Origin: Spirosoma luteum DSM 19990
GTDB lineage: Bacteria > Bacteroidota > Bacteroidia > Cytophagales > Spirosomataceae
DNA: 64,000 nucleotides
Assembly: GCF_000374065.1 (NCBI RefSeq)
Contig: NZ_KB893251.1
Coordinates: 20,165-84,164, forward strand
Reading direction: 5' to 3'
The notes beneath the pieces were generated by a model, which saw nothing but the letters and a program-made list of their open reading frames with translations, did no database searches and had not been told where the DNA came from. Position 1 is the first letter of the stretch. Each line of letters begins with the position of its first letter. Shown piece by piece: positions 27,368 to 37,451 of the stretch. A program made the translations under genes and the position numbers.

Positions 27368-28826
27368 TCCGGCTTTTTAACAGCACCACATTCTCCACAT
27401 GGTGGGTGTGCGGAAACATATCCACCGGCTGCACATTCTGCACCGAATACCCTTCGTCCAGAATGCCCAGGTCACGGGCCTGCGTGGCAGTGTTGCAACT
27501 GACGTATACAATCCGGTCGGGAGCCGCTTTGAGCAGCTGGCGCGTAACGGCTTCGTCCATACCGGCGCGGGGTGGATCGGTAATGACAACCTCCGGGCGA
27601 CCATGCTGGTCAAAAAAACTATCCGTCAGAATATCGCGCATATCGCCGGCCACAAAGGATGCATTCGTAATTCCGTTCACCTGGGCGTTGATGCGGGCAT
27701 CGGCCACCGAGGCTTCAACGTACTCCACCCCAATTACTTCCTTGGCCCGTCGGGCCACGAACAGCGCAATGGTTCCGGTACCGGTATACAGGTCATACAC
27801 CCGTTCGTTCCCCGTCAATCCGGCCCAGTCACGGGTAATTTTGTAAAGATTGTGGGCCTGCTGGGCGTTGGTCTGGTAAAATGATTTCGGGCCAATCCGA
27901 AACGTTAACGGCGGTCCGTCGGCCTCATTCATTTGCTCTTCAATGTACGGTTTACCCGCCCAGTTGATCACTTCCTGGTCCTGATAACTGTCATTCTTCT
28001 TGCTGTTCAGAATATAGTTCAGTGAGGTAATCTGCGGGAAGTTCGTTTGCAGGTGTTCCAGCAGGCCATTCAGCCAGTCGGGTTGGTCGTAGGCCACCTG
28101 CAACGTTACCATCACCTGCTGCGTAGTATCGGCAGTGCGAATGATGAGCGTACGCAGAAAACCGGTGTGAGTTTTCAGGTTGTACAGCGTCATATCGTTC
28201 GCAAAAACATAGTCCGATACGGCCAGCCGGATGGCATTGGACGGGTCGGGCTGGAGGTAGCAATGATGGATAGGCAGCACTTTATCGAACCGACCGGGAA
28301 CGTGAAACCCCACCGCCCGCTGGTCGATGAGTTGACCACTGCGGACTTCCTGCTGGGTCATCCAACGGCCTTCGGCGCAGGTAAATTCGAGTTTGTTCCG
28401 GTAATACCGCGTGGGGTGAGCGGGCAGAATAGGCCGGATAGTGGGGAGAGCCACTTTACCGATACGCGTCAGATGGTCGACTACCTGCTGATGCTTGAAG
28501 CTCAGTTGTTCGGGGTATTGAATATGCTGCCATTTGCAGCCGCCACAGGTACCAAAATGTTCACAAAACGGCTCGGCCCGTATGGTCGACCAGTCATGAA
28601 TTTGTTCGGCAACGGCCTCCCGATACTGTTTTTTCTTACCGGTAATCCGCAAATCCACCACATCACCGGGGGCCACGCCCGGTCCACCAGTTGGGTTTTC
28701 GACAAAAATTATCCCTTCGTCGGTTCGCACAATACATTTTCCTTCGGCGGCTACCGCATCGATGCGGACACCTTCCATCCGGACAGGGTTCTGGGACTGG
28801 TTCTTTTTATGGTATCGTCGGCTCAT
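27360..28826 (-). CDS. rlmD: 23S rRNA (uracil-C5)-methyltransferase, RlmD/RumA type
   Basis: SAM-dependent methyltransferase for 5-methyluridine in rRNA. 488 residues: N-terminal TRAM domain (VVDLRITGKKKQYREA), iron-sulfur cluster cysteines in CEHFGTCGGCKWQH (about residues 95-108), SAM-binding YDLYTGTGTIALFVA near 345, TDPPRAGMD and the catalytic Cys in YVSCNTATQARDL. Its last codons lie within the 64-bp palindrome. Confidence 0.93.
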   Translation of the reverse strand: MSRRYHKKNQSQNPVRMEGVRIDAVAAEGKCIVRTDEGIIFVENPTGGPGVAPGDVVDLRITGKKKQYREAVAEQIHDWSTIRAEPFCEHFGTCGGCKWQHIQYPEQLSFKHQQVVDHLTRIGKVALPTIRPILPAHPTRYYRNKLEFTCAEGRWMTQQEVRSGQLIDQRAVGFHVPGRFDKVLPIHHCYLQPDPSNAIRLAVSDYVFANDMTLYNLKTHTGFLRTLIIRTADTTQQVMVTLQVAYDQPDWLNGLLEHLQTNFPQITSLNYILNSKKNDSYQDQEVINWAGKPYIEEQMNEADGPPLTFRIGPKSFYQTNAQQAHNLYKITRDWAGLTGNERVYDLYTGTGTIALFVARRAKEVIGVEYVEASVADARINAQVNGITNASFVAGDMRDILTDSFFDQHGRPEVVITDPPRAGMDEAVTRQLLKAAPDRIVYVSCNTATQARDLGILDEGYSVQNVQPVDMFPHTHHVENVVLLKSRKS

Positions 28827-28896
28827 GTAATTCCCTAAAAAACTGCTAATTTAAGCATCCGTTTTCGGACGGTACCCATGTTGACTTGTTCTGAGT

Positions 28897-31152
28897 ATGG
28901 TAAACGTATACAGTAAGGGGTGGTTTTCGGTATTTCTGACCAGTTTGCTGCTGGTTTTGGCCCATACAACCCAGGCGACGCACATTGTTGGTGGTGAGTT
29001 GGAACTGCGGTATCTGGGTACGCAGAGCACGTATACGCATCGTGTTAATCTGAATCTCTATTTTGATGATATCAATGGCAGTCCCCAAGCCGAAGATGCC
29101 TTTACATCCGTTGGTATTTTCGCCAAACGCACCAATCAGCTTATCGGGTATGTGGTGCTTAACCGAATTGGCAGTCAGTACGTTGCCTACACAAAACCGG
29201 CCTGTGCAAACGGCAGCCTGCGCACCCGCCTGATACGGTACAGTCTCGACCTGACCCTCGACCCGAATGTATTCAACGATGCCGCCGGGTATTATATGTC
29301 CTGGGAGCGGTGCTGTCGCAACGGAACAATTGTCAACATTCAGGTTCCGGGCGATGCCGGGTCAACCTTTTACCTGGAGTTTCCGGCCCTGCTCAATGGC
29401 ACGACAAGGGTTACCAACTCCTCGCCCGTTTTTACAATTCCCAAAGGTGATTATGCCTGCGTTGGTCAGCCGTTTACGCTTGATTTCAGCGCCAAAGATG
29501 CCGATGGCGACAGCCTCACCTACGCCGTAGTAACGCCCTACAACGGGTTCAGTACCCGGCTCGATCCGAATCCGGGTGGGTCGAATGGTGCAATACCACC
29601 CACGTTTGCCGCAGGCCCTTACCCACCCGTAAACTGGATTGGCGGCATTTCCAGCGCCAACGAAATTCCGGGCAATAGCCCACTGCGGATTGATGCCCGC
29701 TCCGGCCTGTTGCGTGTAACGCCCGACCGGGTTGGCTTATTTGTCTTTTCGGTTGAGGTGGGTGAATACCGCAACAAAAAACTAATTGGGGTAGTCCGGC
29801 GCGATTATCAGGTGCTGGTTATCGACTGCGCAAAGAATGATCCACCCAAACTGCTCTTCCGGCCCGACGACCAGAAAGCATTTTATCAGCAGGGCACCGT
29901 AGTGACTATTGCGGAGAAAGACACCAACTGCCTGACGCTGTACGTTACGGATATCAACCCGAACCAGCGCATCACGATTACCAATATGAGTGGATCGCTT
30001 CCCGGTCTTACCCTCACGCCCAACGACCTGCTTACCCGAACCAGCCGCGACACGCTATCGGCTAAATTCTGTTTCGGGCGTTGCGTTGGTGAGGATGGTA
30101 AACCCTTTACCCTGCTTATCCGGGCCACCGACGACGGCTGCCCGCAGGGGCTGAGTGACACCATCAGCATTCGGCTGAACATTATCCCCTCGCCGAACAA
30201 CAAACCCGTTGCCAGCACCGACTTACCGAAAAATCAGGCCCAGATTACCATTGGCTCGTCACTTACCTTCAACGCCCTCGGCAATGATACCGACAACGAC
30301 AATATTACGATTCAGGCCGTTGGGCGGGGCTTCACGCTGGCGCAGGCGGGTATGAGTTTCAGTTCGGGGTCGGGCGTGGGTAAGGTGTCGCAGCCGTTCG
30401 TGTGGAAACCGGTTTGCGCTCAGGCTACCCAAACCAACTACGTGGTCGATTTTATCGTGACCGATAACCGCTGTAGTCGAAACCTGCGCGACACCGTGAC
30501 GGTCAACCTGAGCGCTTTGGGCAAACCCAGCCAGCCACCAAGTATTCGAACAACGCTCCCGCAACCCGTTGTCGAACTGGTCGTCAGCCCATCGGATTCG
30601 GCCGGGCGGGCAATGTTCGATGTGCTGGGCAATGACCCCGATCGGGATACCATCCGAATGACGGGCACCGGGCGGGGGTTCGATATGAAATCGGCCGGGA
30701 TGGATTTTACCGGCAAGTTTGGTCCACCCACCCTTCAGTCGCCCTTTAGCTGGAAGCCGACCTGCGAGCTGATGGCCGGACGAAAGGAAGCGACGTTCAT
30801 TGTCGATTTCGTGGTCGATGACCGTTCCTGCCTGCCCAAACACACCGATACAACCAGCGTTACCTTCCACATAACGAGTCCATCGTTTGGGGCCGACATC
30901 AAAATTCCGAACGTGTTCACGCCCAACAACGATGGGATGAATGACTACTTCGCCGTAAAAGACCTGCCCGAAAGCACCTGCGATGAGCAGTTTAAACGGA
31001 TTGATATTACCAATCGCTGGGGCGCACTTATTTTTACTTCAACTGACCCAAAGTTCCGCTGGCATGGTACTGATTCCGCCGTTGGTACCTATTACTATTT
31101 ACTCCTCACCACCAAACGCACCCTTAAAGGGCCGATTACCCTGCTACGATAA
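28897..31152 (+). CDS. Large secreted protein with T9SS type B (gliding-associated) sorting domain
   Basis: 751 residues. Signal peptide ends near ATHIVGGELELRYLG. The body is made of beta-rich Ig/cadherin-like modules, including two related segments (FNALGNDTDNDNITIQAVGRGF and MFDVLGNDPDRDTIRMTGTGRGF style). The C-terminus has the type B sorting signature IPNVFTPNNDGMNDYF, ITNRWGALIF and GTYYYLLLTTKRT, indicating export by the type IX system and surface attachment. Probable adhesin or gliding-related surface protein; the exact role is unknown. Confidence 0.88.
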   Translation: MVNVYSKGWFSVFLTSLLLVLAHTTQATHIVGGELELRYLGTQSTYTHRVNLNLYFDDINGSPQAEDAFTSVGIFAKRTNQLIGYVVLNRIGSQYVAYTKPACANGSLRTRLIRYSLDLTLDPNVFNDAAGYYMSWERCCRNGTIVNIQVPGDAGSTFYLEFPALLNGTTRVTNSSPVFTIPKGDYACVGQPFTLDFSAKDADGDSLTYAVVTPYNGFSTRLDPNPGGSNGAIPPTFAAGPYPPVNWIGGISSANEIPGNSPLRIDARSGLLRVTPDRVGLFVFSVEVGEYRNKKLIGVVRRDYQVLVIDCAKNDPPKLLFRPDDQKAFYQQGTVVTIAEKDTNCLTLYVTDINPNQRITITNMSGSLPGLTLTPNDLLTRTSRDTLSAKFCFGRCVGEDGKPFTLLIRATDDGCPQGLSDTISIRLNIIPSPNNKPVASTDLPKNQAQITIGSSLTFNALGNDTDNDNITIQAVGRGFTLAQAGMSFSSGSGVGKVSQPFVWKPVCAQATQTNYVVDFIVTDNRCSRNLRDTVTVNLSALGKPSQPPSIRTTLPQPVVELVVSPSDSAGRAMFDVLGNDPDRDTIRMTGTGRGFDMKSAGMDFTGKFGPPTLQSPFSWKPTCELMAGRKEATFIVDFVVDDRSCLPKHTDTTSVTFHITSPSFGADIKIPNVFTPNNDGMNDYFAVKDLPESTCDEQFKRIDITNRWGALIFTSTDPKFRWHGTDSAVGTYYYLLLTTKRTLKGPITLLR

Positions 31153-31286
31153 ATCCCCCAATTTCAACCGGGGGCTGATATAAGTGTATCCTGTTCCCGA
31201 AAAATGTTGGTTGGGCTTTTCCGAATCAATACAAGTTTGTCTTGCACCCACAAGACCAACACGGCGTGGATAGCTCGTCAATCCGT

Positions 31287-31294
31287 TATCTTTG
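31287..31294 (+). promoter_or_regulatory. Putative -7 box (TATCTTTG) for the SDR gene
   Basis: Perfect TAnnTTTG match ending 9 bp before the SDR start codon, implying a very short leader. No convincing -33 element. Confidence 0.4.
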
Positions 31295-31303
31295 TCGCTC
31301 CTT

Positions 31304-32113
31304 ATGAAAGATAAAGTAGTACTTATTACCGGTGCTTCGTCGGGAATTGGCCGGGCACTGGCTTTTGCATTCGGGCAGGAAGGGGCCCATATCGTCATCT
31401 GCGCCCGCAAAGCCGATACCTTACAGACCGTACAGGCCGAACTTACCCAGGCAGGTATTACGGTGCTCTCCCTAACCGCCGATGTGAGTGTGGAAGCGGA
31501 TGTAAAACACTTAATCGAGCAGACCATCGCTCAGTTTGGCCGGCTGGACATCCTGATTAACAATGCGGGTATTTCCATGCGCTCGATGCTCATCGATACC
31601 GACCCAGCGGTTATCCAGCGGGTAATGGACATTAACTTTATGGGAACCGTGTACGCCACCCGCTACGCCCTACCATACATCGAGCAAACAAAAGGGTCTA
31701 TCGTAGGCATTTCGTCCATTGCCGGTTATCGGGGGCTTCCGGTACGCAGCGGGTATTCAGCCTCCAAGTTTGCCATGAACGGGTTTCTGGAAGCCGTACG
31801 GACGGAGTTACTACACACGGGCGTTCACGTACTGACGGCCTGCCCCGGTTTTACGGCCTCGAATATCCGGGTGGCGGCCCTGGACGCGCATGGTCAGGCC
31901 AAAGGCGAGACCATGCGTGACGAAAGCAATATGATGAGTGCCGAAGAATGCGCCGACCATATTCTCCGCGCCGTGAAGAGCCGCAAACGGGAACTGATAC
32001 TGACCACGCAGGGTAAATTGACCGTCTTCATCAACAAGTGGCTCCCCGCCCTCGCCGATAAACTAGTGTACAACGCCCTAGCCAAAGAGAAGGATTCACC
32101 CCTTAAGAAATGA
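31304..32113 (+). CDS. Short-chain dehydrogenase/reductase
   Basis: 269-residue NAD(P)-dependent oxidoreductase. Cofactor loop TGASSGIGRALA near residue 9, NNAGIS near 86, catalytic Ser in GISSIAGY and the YSASK catalytic Tyr/Lys near residue 151. The C-terminal CPGFTASNIR and the tail resemble the DltE/YqjQ-like SDRs. Start at 31304 gives MKDKVVLITGAS. Substrate not determinable. Confidence 0.9.
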   Translation: MKDKVVLITGASSGIGRALAFAFGQEGAHIVICARKADTLQTVQAELTQAGITVLSLTADVSVEADVKHLIEQTIAQFGRLDILINNAGISMRSMLIDTDPAVIQRVMDINFMGTVYATRYALPYIEQTKGSIVGISSIAGYRGLPVRSGYSASKFAMNGFLEAVRTELLHTGVHVLTACPGFTASNIRVAALDAHGQAKGETMRDESNMMSAEECADHILRAVKSRKRELILTTQGKLTVFINKWLPALADKLVYNALAKEKDSPLKK

Positions 32114-32169
32114 GTGAAAGGCCGACGCGATTGACTGGTATGAATGCGGCAATCAGTCAATTACGAAAT

Positions 32170-32571
32170 TCAGCCTTCCATGTATGCGTCATTGTTGAGG
32201 TAGTCGAGTTTCTGGCTCCAAACCATGGCAATCTGCGTAGCCCGCTGCTGAACCTGCTCCGCCGTTTCTCCGGTGAACTGTTCGCTCAGGGTTTCGGAAA
32301 ATAACGCTAACCAACGCTGGAAATGGTCGCTGGTCAGGGTATGTTTTTGATTGACCAGTAAATGTGGGCGAAAGGGATGCCCGTCGTAGGCGTTGTTACC
32401 CAGAATAATGCTTTCCCAGAAGGCGTACATCTTGGGCAAATGGTGCGACCAGTCTACCTGGGCTACCTCCGTAAAGATGGGGCCAACCAGCGGGTCGGCC
32501 TGCACTTTTTCGTAGAATGAATCCACCAGGTGTTTAATCGCGTCCGGCGAATCCAGCGTTCTCCTTACCAT
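32170..32571 (-). CDS. Group III truncated hemoglobin
   Basis: 133-residue 2-on-2 globin. FYEKVQADPLVGPIFTEV and HHLPKMYAFWESIILG are characteristic of group III (trHbP), with the proximal histidine probably in LTSDHFQRWLALF. Typical length. Proposed roles of the class are oxygen or nitric oxide chemistry; no direct evidence here. It is followed on the same strand, upstream by 29 bp, by the Spx/ArsC-like gene, so the two may share a transcript. Confidence 0.9.
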   Translation of the reverse strand: MVRRTLDSPDAIKHLVDSFYEKVQADPLVGPIFTEVAQVDWSHHLPKMYAFWESIILGNNAYDGHPFRPHLLVNQKHTLTSDHFQRWLALFSETLSEQFTGETAEQVQQRATQIAMVWSQKLDYLNNDAYMEG

Positions 32572-32600
32572 GTCCGTGTGTTTATAGAAACAACCCCGAC

Positions 32601-32948
32601 TTAGCTAGGAAATGTTTCACTATACTCATCAGCCTTAAAACCTAACGCCACAATGCGGCCCCCTGCCTCAACCAGCGGACGACGAATAACGGACGGTTTC
32701 TGAATCATCAACGCAATAGCTTCTTCGGCATTGGTGGGCTTTTGGGTATCGGGGAGCTGCTTCCAGGTCATACCCGACCGGTTGACCAGTTCTTCCCAGG
32801 TCTTTTGCGTGAGCCAGTGTTCAATCCTTTGCCGATCTATTCCCTGCTTTTTGTAGTCGTGAAAGGTATAGTCGATACCGCGTCCGGCTAGCCAGGAACG
32901 GGCTTTTTTGACGGTGTCGCAGTTGGGAATGGCATATAGCGTGTACAT
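32601..32948 (-). CDS. Spx/ArsC-like (YffB-type) thioredoxin-fold protein
   Basis: 115 residues. NCDTVKKARSWL holds the single conserved cysteine (Cys10) of the ArsC-like fold, without the second cysteine of a CxxC pair, and the C-terminal part has PSVIRRPLVEAGG, the usual RRP arginine motif. This is closer to the YffB/Spx group than to arsenate reductase proper. Cytoplasmic; function unclear. Confidence 0.85.
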   Translation of the reverse strand: MYTLYAIPNCDTVKKARSWLAGRGIDYTFHDYKKQGIDRQRIEHWLTQKTWEELVNRSGMTWKQLPDTQKPTNAEEAIALMIQKPSVIRRPLVEAGGRIVALGFKADEYSETFPS

Positions 32949-33054
32949 GATACTGTTTTTCCTGGGGCAAAAGTAACTGGTTTGCCGCGTTTCTATTGCT
33001 ACCGTAGCTATCCGCTGAGGCCTTTATTTACAGGCGAAAATTTCTTGTCAGGCA

Positions 33055-33092
33055 CAAAAAAGTCGCTCTCTGGGAAAGAAAGCGACTTTTTG
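33055..33092 (-). terminator. Hairpin terminator
   Basis: Arms at 33055-33067 and 33081-33092 (AAAAAGTCGCT against AGCGACTTTTT) with A and T runs in the stem, so it can act in either direction. It follows the small lipoprotein gene on the minus strand. Confidence 0.85.
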
Positions 33093-33104
33093 AGTGGAGA
33101 ATTT

Positions 33105-33302
33105 TTACGAACTGCGGCCACCGCCGAATAACTTCGAGACAACCCAGATAATAATAGCAATAACAACAATAACACCAATAATACCTGTATAGGCACCAGC
33201 AGCGAAAATATCGCCGATGGCTTCACAACTAGTTAGAAACAAGGTTAAAAATAGGGCCACAACGGCCATCGGAAAGAAACGCGACAGGGTTTTCATACGC
33301 AT
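33105..33302 (-). CDS. Small lipoprotein with a glycine-rich tail
   Basis: 65 residues (63 if the internal ATG is used). Lipobox TSC at residues 24-26 after MKTLSRFFPMAVVALFLTLFL, then a second hydrophobic helix (IIGVIVVIAIIIWVVSKLF) and GGGRSS. Similar tiny proteins are common in Cytophagales, but their role is unknown. A terminator follows, so it is a single-gene unit. Confidence 0.75.
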   Translation of the reverse strand: MRMKTLSRFFPMAVVALFLTLFLTSCEAIGDIFAAGAYTGIIGVIVVIAIIIWVVSKLFGGGRSS

Positions 33303-33393
33303 TGACTAGGTTTTGTGTAGTTGGAATCCGGTCGGCCTTCGGCGGATTGCACAATTAACCAGCCCACCCGCAGTTTGTTTAAACGCTTATTCG

Positions 33394-35643
33394 TTACAAA
33401 TTCCACCAGTATGTCCACTTGAGCACCAATGCCCGGTTTTTGACCGAAAAGAACCCCGGTACATCCTGCCCGATCTGGGCGGAGTTGGGCAGGTAATTAT
33501 CCGTATAGACCAGGAAAAAATCGGATGCGGGCTTGTAACGCCACTGCACACGGGCATTCACGTTCATGTTTTTTTGCTGCTCGTTGTACTGCACAAACGT
33601 GGTGAGATACAGGGTGTTGGTCAGTGTCAGGTCAAACCGGGGGCCAACCAGCCAGAATGTGGCACGGCCCCAGGGCTGGGGTAGCCGAATATCGTTATAA
33701 CTGGCACTGGCCGCCAGGCTCACGTAGGGTTGAAACCGATAGCCCAAATCGGCTGTGAGGTTCAGGCGGGTGCCGTTGGCGTAATACCCGCCGTAGCGCG
33801 ATGAAAATCCGTAGGTAAATAAGCTCTGGGGTTTAGAGTCAAATTCCGTACCCCAGGCAGTCCAGTTATGTTCCGTGTTCGTAGCCAGCGTTTCCCGACC
33901 GGTATTCGTTGGGTCGAAAGGTTGCAGGAGCCGCACGTAATCCGTAGCCACCCAGGCCTGAAGGACGCTCTTGCTTCGGAAGGTAACACTGTAACTGAGG
34001 AAACTTTCATTATCACTCTGTCGCCCGGCCGGGTCGAAAAAGTAGGTTGAGTTAAGCATTGGTCCGTGGCTCAGAATACCGCTGCCCGTAGGTAAAAATG
34101 TATAGCCCAGTATGCCCTGTAGCCGTTCGTAGCCCCGGCGAGGTACGTAGCCCGCTTCGGCAGTGTAGTTTTGGCCCACCGACTCTACCTGACCACCAAT
34201 GAGCCACTTCCGGCTGAAATATTGCAGGTTGGCAGCATACACCGCACTGGACCCATTACCGGTACCGGGAATGACTTCCTGACCCGGATTGAGGGGTTGT
34301 ACCGGACTGAACGACTGGACGTACATGGCTTTGCCCGACCATAAATTATTGGCCGAAGCCAGGTTGTATTCCACACCGAGGTTTCGGTTGTAGCGCGAAT
34401 ACAGGGCCTTATTTCCAACGAATTCGTAGCCCAGTGATTCTTTATTGACAAACATGACCCCAATATTGGATCGGGAAAATACGCGCCGTTGCAGGGCCAT
34501 AACGGCAAAGTTCTGAGCCGGTAATCCCGTTTCGCTGACGCCCCCGGTTTGCATATCCATGATACCAATACGCCAGTCTTTATTGAGCTTGCCACTCAGC
34601 CGGGCTCCAAACTGAATGGGCACCCCGCCCAGCCCAATCCTGCGACTGAAAAACGGCCGGATGGTGGCATACCCGAAGTTGGTAAACTGATCGCCGTTTT
34701 CCAGAAAAAACTGACGTTTTTCGGGAAAGAAGAGTTCGTACCGGTCCAGGTTGGTTACCTGCTGGTCTACATCCACCTGCGAGAAATCAGGGTTGACCGT
34801 CAGGTCCAGATTGAGGGATGACGTAATAGCCACCTTAGCATCCAGGCCCGCGTTGAATCGCCCTTTCGTATCAATGTTGTTCTGGTAATCGCGGGTCAGG
34901 CCACTGAGGGCGTAGGGAATCAATGAAATGTTGGGGCCGGGCTGCGGTGGGGGCTGATCCCAGACCAACACCCCGGTCAGGGCCAGTGAGGCCGTTGGAA
35001 ATTGCCGCTCAATGGGTGTCCAGGAGGATTTTTCGGTTGTTTTCAGATCCAGTCGGCTGAAATTTATTCCCCAGCGGGTTATTCCCTTCTTGTACCGGAT
35101 GGTTTTGAATGGGATGGCCATTTCCAGTACGTAGCGGTCGCTATAGTTTTTCACGACCGATGTCCATTTGTTATCCCAGCTCAGGTTGGCTTTTCCACCT
35201 TCGTAGAGTAACCCATCCCACTGCGCTCCGGCAGCATTGGTCCCGAAGGTGAACCCGTTGGTCTGGTCGTCGAAGGGGTCCATGAAGAAGATGAAGTTAT
35301 CGTTCTTGCCGAAATTCCAGTCGCGCCGGAGCGACTCGACAATGTAGGGACCAGGCACGTCGCCCAGAAAACAAACGGCACTCAGGTACACATTATGGTC
35401 ATCGTAGGTCATCCGCACATCGGTTCGCACCTTGGCACGGCTGGTATCCATGGGCAGTACCATCCAGAAATCGGAGGCTACTTCGGCGGCCTGCCAGGCG
35501 GGTTCATCCACGGAGCCATCCAGAATAACCGGGGAGGTAGCGCGGCTGATGTGCAGTTGATAGGACTCATTTTTTTTCTGTGCCAGCAGGTTACTATGGC
35601 TCAGCAACAGATAAGCAACTAAGAACGAAACGGAGAGTTTCAC
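33394..35643 (-). CDS. DUF5916 protein with N-terminal CBM9-like domain, outer membrane
   Basis: 749 residues with a signal peptide (MKLSVSFLVAYLLLSHSNLLAQ). Residues about 30-220 are a family-9-like carbohydrate-binding or dockerin-like sandwich (SPVILDGSVDEPAWQAAEVA, TDVRMTYDDHNVYLSAVC). The remainder is DUF5916, with alternating aromatic strands and a C-terminal WTYWWNL that suggests an outer membrane barrel. Common in Cytophagales, function unknown. A good promoter lies directly upstream. Confidence 0.85.
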   Translation of the reverse strand: MKLSVSFLVAYLLLSHSNLLAQKKNESYQLHISRATSPVILDGSVDEPAWQAAEVASDFWMVLPMDTSRAKVRTDVRMTYDDHNVYLSAVCFLGDVPGPYIVESLRRDWNFGKNDNFIFFMDPFDDQTNGFTFGTNAAGAQWDGLLYEGGKANLSWDNKWTSVVKNYSDRYVLEMAIPFKTIRYKKGITRWGINFSRLDLKTTEKSSWTPIERQFPTASLALTGVLVWDQPPPQPGPNISLIPYALSGLTRDYQNNIDTKGRFNAGLDAKVAITSSLNLDLTVNPDFSQVDVDQQVTNLDRYELFFPEKRQFFLENGDQFTNFGYATIRPFFSRRIGLGGVPIQFGARLSGKLNKDWRIGIMDMQTGGVSETGLPAQNFAVMALQRRVFSRSNIGVMFVNKESLGYEFVGNKALYSRYNRNLGVEYNLASANNLWSGKAMYVQSFSPVQPLNPGQEVIPGTGNGSSAVYAANLQYFSRKWLIGGQVESVGQNYTAEAGYVPRRGYERLQGILGYTFLPTGSGILSHGPMLNSTYFFDPAGRQSDNESFLSYSVTFRSKSVLQAWVATDYVRLLQPFDPTNTGRETLATNTEHNWTAWGTEFDSKPQSLFTYGFSSRYGGYYANGTRLNLTADLGYRFQPYVSLAASASYNDIRLPQPWGRATFWLVGPRFDLTLTNTLYLTTFVQYNEQQKNMNVNARVQWRYKPASDFFLVYTDNYLPNSAQIGQDVPGFFSVKNRALVLKWTYWWNL

Positions 35644-35678
35644 CAGGCGAATTCTTTTTGGTTGTATAGCTAGTAAAG

Positions 35679-35710
35679 TAAAGTTACGGCCGATTTACCC
35701 CTTTCACCAA
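35679..35710 (-). promoter_or_regulatory. Promoter of the DUF5916 gene
   Basis: On the minus strand TTGG (35710-35707), 20 bp, then TAACTTTA (35686-35679), 35 bp before the start. Good fit to the Bacteroidota sigma consensus. Confidence 0.6.
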
Positions 35711-35878
35711 CAAATACCAATGTGAGTGATCTACTCGTATCGTGTTGCCCCGACCGAATAATAAAAACAGCTGCGCTCCGGCACGATTCCGGGAGGAATA
35801 ATCTCCAATTGAGCGTATAGTAGGATAACTACTAAAAATATAGCCTAGTATAGCTGCCCGATACAACCCATTTCAACC

Positions 35879-36982
35879 ATGCCTACTTCCGTTGGCAGTG
35901 CTGCCGTTCGAACCGTTCTGGCCAATGCCTCTATCCCACAGCGCCGAAATGCGACTGTTGGTAATCAAGTGGTTGCCATTAACACCCCGTTTCCATCACC
36001 GCCCGACTGGCGCGATGTCTGGATTTACTTCCTGCTCATCGACCGGTTCAACAATCCGCTGACCCCTCCCCGGCACCTGCCTTTCGATAGCGAACAGGGT
36101 ACGTTCCAGGGAGGCACGTTCAATGGTGTTCGCGAGCAACTGGACTATCTTCAGCAACTGGGCGTAGGAGCCATCTGGCTGTCACCAGTGATAAAAAACT
36201 GCCAGTACGAGGATACGACTTTTCATGGCTACGGCTTCCAGGACTTTTTGCAGATTGATCCCCGCTTTGCGTCTGATCCGGACGCGGCCCGGCAGAACCC
36301 GCAACTGGTAGAAGATGAACTACGCGCCCTGATAGATGCCGCCCATGCCCGTGCCATCTACGTGATTTTCGATATTGTGCTGAACCACGCCGGTAACGTA
36401 TTTGGCTATGACCTCGCCGGGAATACCAACTCCGCCGAGGCTCCGGGGCGAAACGACGTTTACCCGATCCGATGGCACAATGCCCAGGGACAGGCATCTT
36501 TTGCGGATTTTGCCGGCGCTGGTACTATTGCCGATGATGCGGCCATCTGGCCGCCGGTTGAGTTACAGCGCAATGACCTGTTTCGGCGGAAAGGGCGGGG
36601 CGGGGAAGAAGGGGGCGATTTTAGCTCACTCAAAGAACTGGTGACGAATTTTAGCGAGACAACGCCCTTTAACCGGGCCTTTCCCGTGCGTAACACCCTG
36701 ATTCTTGCCTACCAGTATATGATTGCGAAATACGACATAGACGGTTTTCGGATTGATACCCTGAAGTTTATCGAGGCTGATTTTGCCCGTATTTTTGCCA
36801 ATGCCATGCGGGAATTTTCGTTGAGCATCGGTAAGAAGAATTTCTTTACGTACGGTGAAGTCTTCGACGAGGAAGAAAAAATCAAACCTTTACGTGAACG
36901 GTTTCAGGTTTTCAAGACAAGAGTCAGAGTACTTCTTTGGGTCAGAGAATGTGTTCATTTGGCCAAGCGTTTTCGTGAATGA
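35879..36982 (+). pseudogene. GH13 amylase truncated within the catalytic domain
   Basis: The first 335 or so residues are a normal GH13 enzyme without signal peptide: WIYFLLIDRFNNP, FDIVLNHAGN (region I), YDIDGFRIDTLKF with the nucleophile Asp (II) and FFTYGEVFDEEEKI with the acid/base Glu (III). Immediately after this the frame becomes unrelated (VRVLLWVRECVHLAKRFRE) and stops. Region IV and the C-terminal beta domain are missing, although relatives of this type are much longer. The break coincides with the start of an AT-rich segment. A functional enzyme is unlikely. Confidence 0.8.
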
Positions 36983-37451
36983 TAAGAGTTGATTTACTAT
37001 TTGCAATAAACCAACACATAGGCTTAAACAAGCTTCTAATAGCTCAAACAATCGAATAGTATATTTCCAAGATGCTGACTTGCCTCAAAAACCACTAGTA
37101 CAATTATACGGAGATTTTCGTGAACGATTTTAACAGTAGTTGTTTGTAACACAACCCATTCATTGATAGCAAAATAACGAGTTCATTAAATAACAGTAGA
37201 TAGCCTTTTATTGACCAAAATGGCTGGATGAGTAAGGGGGAGGGCTGTACGAAATTAAACATATCTGTCCCGTGAGAGAACAGTACGTATTATTCATCTG
37301 AAGCCTATCGAAGTGGTTTTGAACTCTTTTCAAAGTAAAGGGTAACTGATCTTACTGTACTTATAAAATCACTAGATTTCACGAACTGTTTCAGCCAGCC
37401 ACTTATTTTTTACGACCAAGTAAGGCTCGAAAATAATCCTTCCAGCAATCC
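36983..37451. other. AT-rich gene-free scar with degenerate repeats
   Basis: No credible gene. Base composition is clearly richer in A/T than the flanks. Related segments recur in the same direction: 36893-36907 (CGTGAACGGTTTCAG), 37119-37136 (CGTGAACGATTTTAACAG) and 37380-37394 (CACGAACTGTTTCAG), plus a shorter one near 36974. It may be the remnant of a deleted mobile element, but I see no transposase fragment. Confidence 0.6.

Noticed and set aside
35707..35750. A seventh triple-site module before DUF5916
   Set aside because: One sequence at the expected distance fits weakly (TCACTCACA), but the next position 21 bp away does not match.
36983..37451. Remnant of an insertion sequence with inverted ends
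   Set aside because: The related 15-18 bp segments are in direct, not inverted, orientation, and no transposase fragment was found in any frame I read; kept only as a possible scar.
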